From an uncultured Bacilli bacterium (GTDB taxonomy: Bacteria > Bacillota_I > Bacilli_A > RF39 > UBA660): a stretch of 64,000 nucleotides of DNA. Position numbers and translations under genes: made by a program. Position 1 is the stretch's first letter; the number at the start of each line of letters is the position of its first letter. The notes under the pieces were generated by a model. It was not told where the DNA came from. It saw only the letters and a program-made list of their open reading frames with translations, and ran no database searches. Below are positions 59,816-64,000 of this stretch, piece by piece. Where the stretch lies: positions 558,001 through 622,000 of the forward strand of contig CAJTZU010000001.1 of the NCBI GenBank assembly GCA_910584165.1, read 5' to 3'.

Positions 59816-60020
59816 TAAAAAAGTATCATGATGAAGGGACGAATATTCGCGGTACCACCCTTCTTCATAATACTTTTATTATGCACTTAATCTTTAACGC
59901 AGATAACGTCTCTTTTGAGAAGCTCCCAAGCAAGTTCATAGTCATCCATCAAAAGTTTACACCAACCACTTTCTCTCTATAGATTTCAAAACTATTACTA
60001 CTCTTTTTCATCGCTTTATG
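59816..60020 (-). promoter_or_regulatory. T-box riboswitch (leucine) upstream of leuS
   Basis: The minus strand carries the T-box core AGGGTGGTACCGCG (59848-59861) and a terminator stem AAAGTATTATGAAGAAGGG / CCCTTCATCATGATACTT followed by T6. Stem I has GGTTGGTGTAAAC and ATGAACTTGCTTGGGAG; the specifier is UUG (59931-59933), or CUU one base on, both Leu codons. Uncharged tRNA-Leu should favour the antiterminator and switch on the membrane protein and leuS. Confidence 0.95.
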
Positions 60021-60026
60021 ACTAAT

Positions 60027-60055
60027 ATTATATTACAACTGTCCAATATATTCAA
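60027..60055 (-). promoter_or_regulatory. promoter of the T-box-leuS operon
   Basis: Minus strand TTGAAT (60050-60055), 17-base spacer, perfect TATAAT (60027-60032). The -35 lies within the end of the GH31 gene. Confidence 0.75.
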
Positions 60056-62456
60056 GTAATTTTATAAATAATTGAACATATTTTGTTTCTAACCCATTTC
60101 TTCCTTGTCCCATTTTTCTCATAGCTATCCTTTTCTTATTAATTGGATCTGGGCTTGTAAATAATTCATAAATTTGTTCTTTCGTCTTAGTAGGAATTGG
60201 TATATCACTAATAATAGATTCAATTTCTTCCATAACAATACGTACTGCATCTATTTCAATATCTTTTCCTTTACAGTTAATTGTTAACTGTTGAGTAGTT
60301 GGAACATCTTTTACTTCTACAATAAAATCTGGTCCTTCTACATACATTTCACATTCAATTTTAACATCTCTTACAAAAGCAGTTACATCTTCAGACTTCT
60401 TCGTATTTCTAAAACGGAATTTATAATTTCTTTCATCTGGAATAATTCCACTCTTACCTTCTACTGGTCTAACAATAACGGTATAGTTATTTGGTAAATA
60501 ATTATACTCAATCAAACTTAATAAATAGTATCCCTTTAAATAAAGGTCTGTTGTACCATCATCTTCATACATACGATAGTTATTGCTTTGTCCTGGGAAT
60601 ATTTGAATTTCTAAATCTTTTGGTGGCGTTGTATCATTTAAATTTGGATTATTAGACATTGGAATAATCGCTCCTGCTTTCGCAAATACAGGATAATCCT
60701 GATCCCTAAAGAAGGATACATATTTTTGTCCACCAGGGAATTTCTTTCCAGTTACAAAGTCATACCAAATACCATCTGGTAAGAAGAACTTTTGAATAAC
60801 ACGATTCATAACCAATTCTTTTTTCTTTGTAATTGGACATACAAAGAATTGACTACCAAAGTAATATTCACTACGATAAAGTCCATCATCATATAATTCT
60901 GGATAACGATAGTAAATTGGTTGAATAAGAGGAATTCCATACTTATAATACTTATAAGCTTCTGAATATAAATAAGGAATTAATCTATGACGTAATTGTA
61001 GATAATCTTTAGCGATAGCATAAGTTCGCATATCCCAACGCCATGGTTCCCTTTTATAGAATCTTCCAACATCAGCACTTAACTTTAAAATTGGTGAAAA
61101 TGTTCCTAATTGAACATATCTAGTATAAAGTTCATTATCTTCTGTTCCATAGAAGAAGCCACCAATATCATGACTCCACCAGCTAACTCCTAAATTTGTT
61201 GCTTTTCCATTAAAGAATGGAATAGCTTTTAGCGTCTCCCAACTAACTGTTGATTTTCCAGCATAAAGAACCGGATATCTATGAGCCGCTATTGTAGCAT
61301 TATAACCATATACCATTGGACGACGTTTATAATCTCTCATCATATCATAGAAATGATAATGTTTTAAAAGCATTAATTCTTCTATTTTAGTTTGATCATA
61401 CCAATCTACCCAGAAGAAGTCTACACCAAAGTTGTCAAGGGGATGAATAAAGATTTTCAAATAAACGTCAATTGTTTTCGCATCATATACATTAAAAGGA
61501 ATAACTCCATTTGGAAGAGGTTGTAAATATTTCTTAGCCTCTTCATAATAAGCATCAATTGGATAAAAACCTTCTACTGGATTAATATTTAAACCAATCC
61601 GAATTCCCTTAGAATGCATTAATTCTACTACTTTAGCAGGATTTTGAATTAATTCTCCATTAAAGGTAAAACCTGTTTTTAAATGGTTATTTCCTTCTCT
61701 TAAACGAATGTGCCAATCTTTATCTAACATAATAATAGACATTGGAATTTCGTTCGTATCAAAATTTTTAATTAATTCTTCTAATCCTTCTTCAGTATAA
61801 CTATCATTTCTACTCCACCAGTTTCCTAAAGCATATCTAGGAATTAAAGCAGGATATCCAGTTAACATAAAGTAATCTTTAAGCGCTAAAGTAAAATCTT
61901 GAAAATACATAAACAAATAAAGATCTATTTCTGGCATTTCCCTTTGTAGACAATTTCCTCTCGCATTAAATACTTTAGAACCAGAATCATCTATAGAAGC
62001 AAAACCATCTATAGAGTATAATCCTTTCATATTGTAGCGATTATCTTCCTCTTTACTATCGGTTACTTGTAATACGGGTGCCATATAATTCCTAACTTCA
62101 GGATGACCATAATACCAAACACGATCAGTATTGTTTAACTGTACTTTTAAATTTACTGCTTTATTAACATTAGTACCTTTAAAAGGAGCATTTTTAACAT
62201 ACGTTAAAGTAAAATATTTTGTCGTAACAACAATAGAAGTTCCATTATCTACAACATTAAATTCTACTTGTGGAAAATTTCTACAAAGTACCAGTTCTGT
62301 AGGTCTATCTTCAAATACACCATTCTCACTATATTCTAAACGAATCAAACGCTCTGTTAAGATGGAAATACGAAACTTTTCTCCTACTAAGACACTATAA
62401 GGATTTGCTCTGGATTTACTTAAATCTAAGGCAAATTGATCTCCTAAATCATACAT
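60033..62456 (-). CDS. glycoside hydrolase family 31 (alpha-glucosidase-like)
   Basis: 807 residues, no signal peptide, so cytosolic. N-terminal beta-sandwich (about 1-200), a TIM barrel from about 205 (ALGNWWSRNDSYTEEG, IPMSIIMLDKDWHI), nucleophile Asp351 in FFWVDWYD and acid/base Asp430 in SWWSHDIGGF, then C-terminal beta domains with FVCPIT and PKDLEIQIFPG. Acts on alpha-glucosides or similar; substrate cannot be told. The last about 60 residues form an extra helical tail. AAGGGTGAGAAT precedes the ATG, 15 bases after pyk. Confidence 0.93.
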   Translation of the reverse strand: MYDLGDQFALDLSKSRANPYSVLVGEKFRISILTERLIRLEYSENGVFEDRPTELVLCRNFPQVEFNVVDNGTSIVVTTKYFTLTYVKNAPFKGTNVNKAVNLKVQLNNTDRVWYYGHPEVRNYMAPVLQVTDSKEEDNRYNMKGLYSIDGFASIDDSGSKVFNARGNCLQREMPEIDLYLFMYFQDFTLALKDYFMLTGYPALIPRYALGNWWSRNDSYTEEGLEELIKNFDTNEIPMSIIMLDKDWHIRLREGNNHLKTGFTFNGELIQNPAKVVELMHSKGIRIGLNINPVEGFYPIDAYYEEAKKYLQPLPNGVIPFNVYDAKTIDVYLKIFIHPLDNFGVDFFWVDWYDQTKIEELMLLKHYHFYDMMRDYKRRPMVYGYNATIAAHRYPVLYAGKSTVSWETLKAIPFFNGKATNLGVSWWSHDIGGFFYGTEDNELYTRYVQLGTFSPILKLSADVGRFYKREPWRWDMRTYAIAKDYLQLRHRLIPYLYSEAYKYYKYGIPLIQPIYYRYPELYDDGLYRSEYYFGSQFFVCPITKKKELVMNRVIQKFFLPDGIWYDFVTGKKFPGGQKYVSFFRDQDYPVFAKAGAIIPMSNNPNLNDTTPPKDLEIQIFPGQSNNYRMYEDDGTTDLYLKGYYLLSLIEYNYLPNNYTVIVRPVEGKSGIIPDERNYKFRFRNTKKSEDVTAFVRDVKIECEMYVEGPDFIVEVKDVPTTQQLTINCKGKDIEIDAVRIVMEEIESIISDIPIPTKTKEQIYELFTSPDPINKKRIAMRKMGQGRNGLETKYVQLFIKLLEYIGQL

Positions 62457-62471
62457 ATTCTCACCCTTTTT

Positions 62472-63887
62472 CTATAATTCTTCTATTTTCATAAAGTTAG
62501 TACTTTTTACCTCATTAAATGGATAGCCACCTGTAATAATAATTCTATCTCCAGGTTGTGTTGAAATCAATTCAAAAGTAACTTTCTTAGATACTTCAAT
62601 AATTTTATCAAAATCTTTTATTTCATCAATAAGTACTGGATTAACAGCAAAATGTAATTGCAAAGATTTCACAGTAGCCTCACTGGGACTAACAGCAATA
62701 ATCGGACAACTTGGTCTACAATTACTCATCATACGAGCAGTATAACCACTCATTGTTGGTGCGATAATAGCACAACAATCTAATTTACTAGCGCATTCTA
62801 CAACACTATGGGAAATCATACCAGTAATATTATTTTCTCTATCTTCTTTATTTTTAATAAATTCAATATAATCAATATCTTTTTCTGCTGAATTAATAAT
62901 TTTTTCCATCATTGTTAAAGTCTCTATTGGATATTTTCCAATAGTCGTTTCATTACTTAACATAACAGCATCCGCACCATCTAATACAGCATTTGCAACA
63001 TCGGATACCTCTGCACGAGTTGGTCTATTTGTTCTTTCCATAGAAGATAAAAGTTCGGTTGCTACAATACTAATAATACCTGCTTTATGGCATTTATCAA
63101 TAATCTTTTTTTGAACTCCTGGAACTCTTTCAATAGGAATATCCACACCTAAATCTCCCCGTGCTACCATAATTCCATCACTAACTCTAACAATCTCATC
63201 TAAGTTATTAACAGCCTCTTCTGTCTCTATTTTAGAAATAAGTCCAATATGATCATTTTTTAAACGAATTAAAATATCACTAACAGCTAAAACATCTTCC
63301 TGAGAACAAACATAAGATAAAGCAATAAAATCAACATTCAACTTATGGGCAAAAACAACATCAGTCTCATCCTTTGTAGACATTTTTGGTAATTTTAATT
63401 TTACTCCCTCTACCTTTACCGTTTGATGATTCTCAATCACACCATCCGTTAAAACTTCACATATAATACAATCATTTTTAATATCAATGACTTCAAAAGA
63501 CATCATTCCATCTTTTACCTTAATAATACTATTATGAGTTACTTCTTTAATTAAATTACTATAATTAACAGAAAATTTAGTACTATCACCGATTACCTCA
63601 TCCATATAGATGCGAATTTTATCTCCTTGTCGAAAATAAGCTTGTCCATTTAAAAATTTTCCCGTTCGAACTTCTGGTCCTTCTAAGTCTAACATAATAG
63701 CTATACTTAGATGAAGTTCCTCATTTAATTCATTTATCTTTTCAATAATATCTGTACAAAAACTATAATTAGAATGACTCATATTTAAACGAGCAACATC
63801 CATACCGCCTAACATTAGTCTTTTAATCTGTTCTTTTTCCATCGTTGATGGACCAATAGTAACTACAACCTTAGTCTTATTTAACAT
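62472..63887 (-). CDS. pyk: pyruvate kinase
   Basis: Last step of glycolysis, making ATP and pyruvate from phosphoenolpyruvate. 471 residues from ATG 63887 behind GGTGAATAGT (GTG 63896 is in frame but less likely). Motifs VVTIGPST, ARLNMSHS, MLDLEGPEVRTG, ISKIETEEAV, MVARGDLGVDIP and the C-terminal GDRIIITGG. There is no extra C-terminal PEP-utiliser domain, unlike Bacillus Pyk. First gene of pyk-GH31. Confidence 0.97.
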   Translation of the reverse strand: MLNKTKVVVTIGPSTMEKEQIKRLMLGGMDVARLNMSHSNYSFCTDIIEKINELNEELHLSIAIMLDLEGPEVRTGKFLNGQAYFRQGDKIRIYMDEVIGDSTKFSVNYSNLIKEVTHNSIIKVKDGMMSFEVIDIKNDCIICEVLTDGVIENHQTVKVEGVKLKLPKMSTKDETDVVFAHKLNVDFIALSYVCSQEDVLAVSDILIRLKNDHIGLISKIETEEAVNNLDEIVRVSDGIMVARGDLGVDIPIERVPGVQKKIIDKCHKAGIISIVATELLSSMERTNRPTRAEVSDVANAVLDGADAVMLSNETTIGKYPIETLTMMEKIINSAEKDIDYIEFIKNKEDRENNITGMISHSVVECASKLDCCAIIAPTMSGYTARMMSNCRPSCPIIAVSPSEATVKSLQLHFAVNPVLIDEIKDFDKIIEVSKKVTFELISTQPGDRIIITGGYPFNEVKSTNFMKIEEL

Positions 63888-63905
63888 ACTATTCACCTAT
63901 TATCA

Positions 63906-63933
63906 ATTATATCATAATAATAGAAATTTACAA
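63906..63933 (-). promoter_or_regulatory. pyk promoter
   Basis: Minus strand TTGTAA (63928-63933), 16-base spacer, TATAAT (63906-63911) with an extended TGA before it. Confidence 0.7.
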
Positions 63934-63946
63934 TAAGAGGACAAAG

Positions 63947-63966
63947 AAAAAAGAAGTTTCCTTCTT
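63947..63966 (-). terminator. terminator of the gene entering from the right edge
   Basis: AAGAAG/CTTCTT with GAAA loop and T6 on the minus strand; overlaps the stop codon of the edge gene. Confidence 0.75.
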
Positions 63967-64000
63967 AAATCCATACACCAAAGATAATTGCTGACATACT
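63965..64000 (-). CDS. C-terminal end of a gene truncated by the window edge
   Basis: The last 11 codons before a TAA read SMSAIIFGVWI, hydrophobic, directly followed by a terminator. Probably the last helix of a membrane protein; nothing more can be said. Confidence 0.45.
   Translation of the reverse strand, partial: SMSAIIFGVWI

Noticed and set aside
1..64000. TGA read as tryptophan (Mycoplasma code)
   Set aside because: TGA ends several genes cleanly (e.g. uvrA and the alpha/beta hydrolase) and conserved Trp positions use TGG.

Overview
The window is strongly AT-rich DNA from a low-GC Firmicutes/Mollicutes-like bacterium (class Bacilli in the broad sense; a gut RF39- or Erysipelotrichales-like lineage is my best guess, not proven). 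TGA is a genuine stop (uvrA ends in TGA) and Trp is TGG, so the code is standard, not the Mycoplasma code. Almost all genes lie on the minus strand, in short operons closed by hairpin-plus-U-run terminators. Besides AGGAGG, many starts use the extended Shine-Dalgarno form GGTGAT followed by AGT/ACT and the start codon. No rRNA, tRNA or CRISPR array was seen.

Core regions. 1-5050: a truncated HExxH metalloprotease-like gene, then the str operon (rpsL-rpsG-fusA-tuf) with a clear promoter and a leader hairpin. 5090-16400: NrtR-like Nudix regulator with tiny ORFs downstream, YcxB-like membrane protein, uvrA, two hypotheticals, yqeH-yqeG, CapA-family protein, NERD-HRDC protein and a DacA-type carboxypeptidase. 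16473-18650: plus-strand tandem pair of M15 (VanY-like) peptidases. 44534-64000: ffh, a UPF0316 gene with an apparent ATT start, GDPD, a HerA-like ATPase, ylxM, ftsY, RNase J, a sortase with its thioester/SpaA-type adhesin substrate, a T-box-controlled membrane protein-leuS operon, a GH31 glycosidase and pyruvate kinase.

Accessory region (about 18.6-44.5 kb). It holds coiled-coil membrane proteins, an alpha/beta hydrolase, a double GNAT, a BRO/DinD-like protein, a CotD-like coat protein, a cadherin-like surface protein and a Panacea-antitoxin/membrane-protein pair.

Its centrepiece is an Rhs/YD-repeat polymorphic-toxin island (26.1-44.5 kb). Two divergent XRE regulators, a secreted protein and a Tn916-Orf7-like sigma-type factor precede a phage tail-collar protein and a 2156-residue Rhs protein. 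After these come a chain of small lipoprotein/membrane/cytosolic genes (candidate immunity genes), a headless second Rhs C-terminal cassette with a different tip, frameshifted gene remains, more candidate immunity genes, and a phage-type holin/endolysin cassette.

The most notable single-gene anomaly is leuS, which carries a complete Nudix domain inside the editing-domain region.
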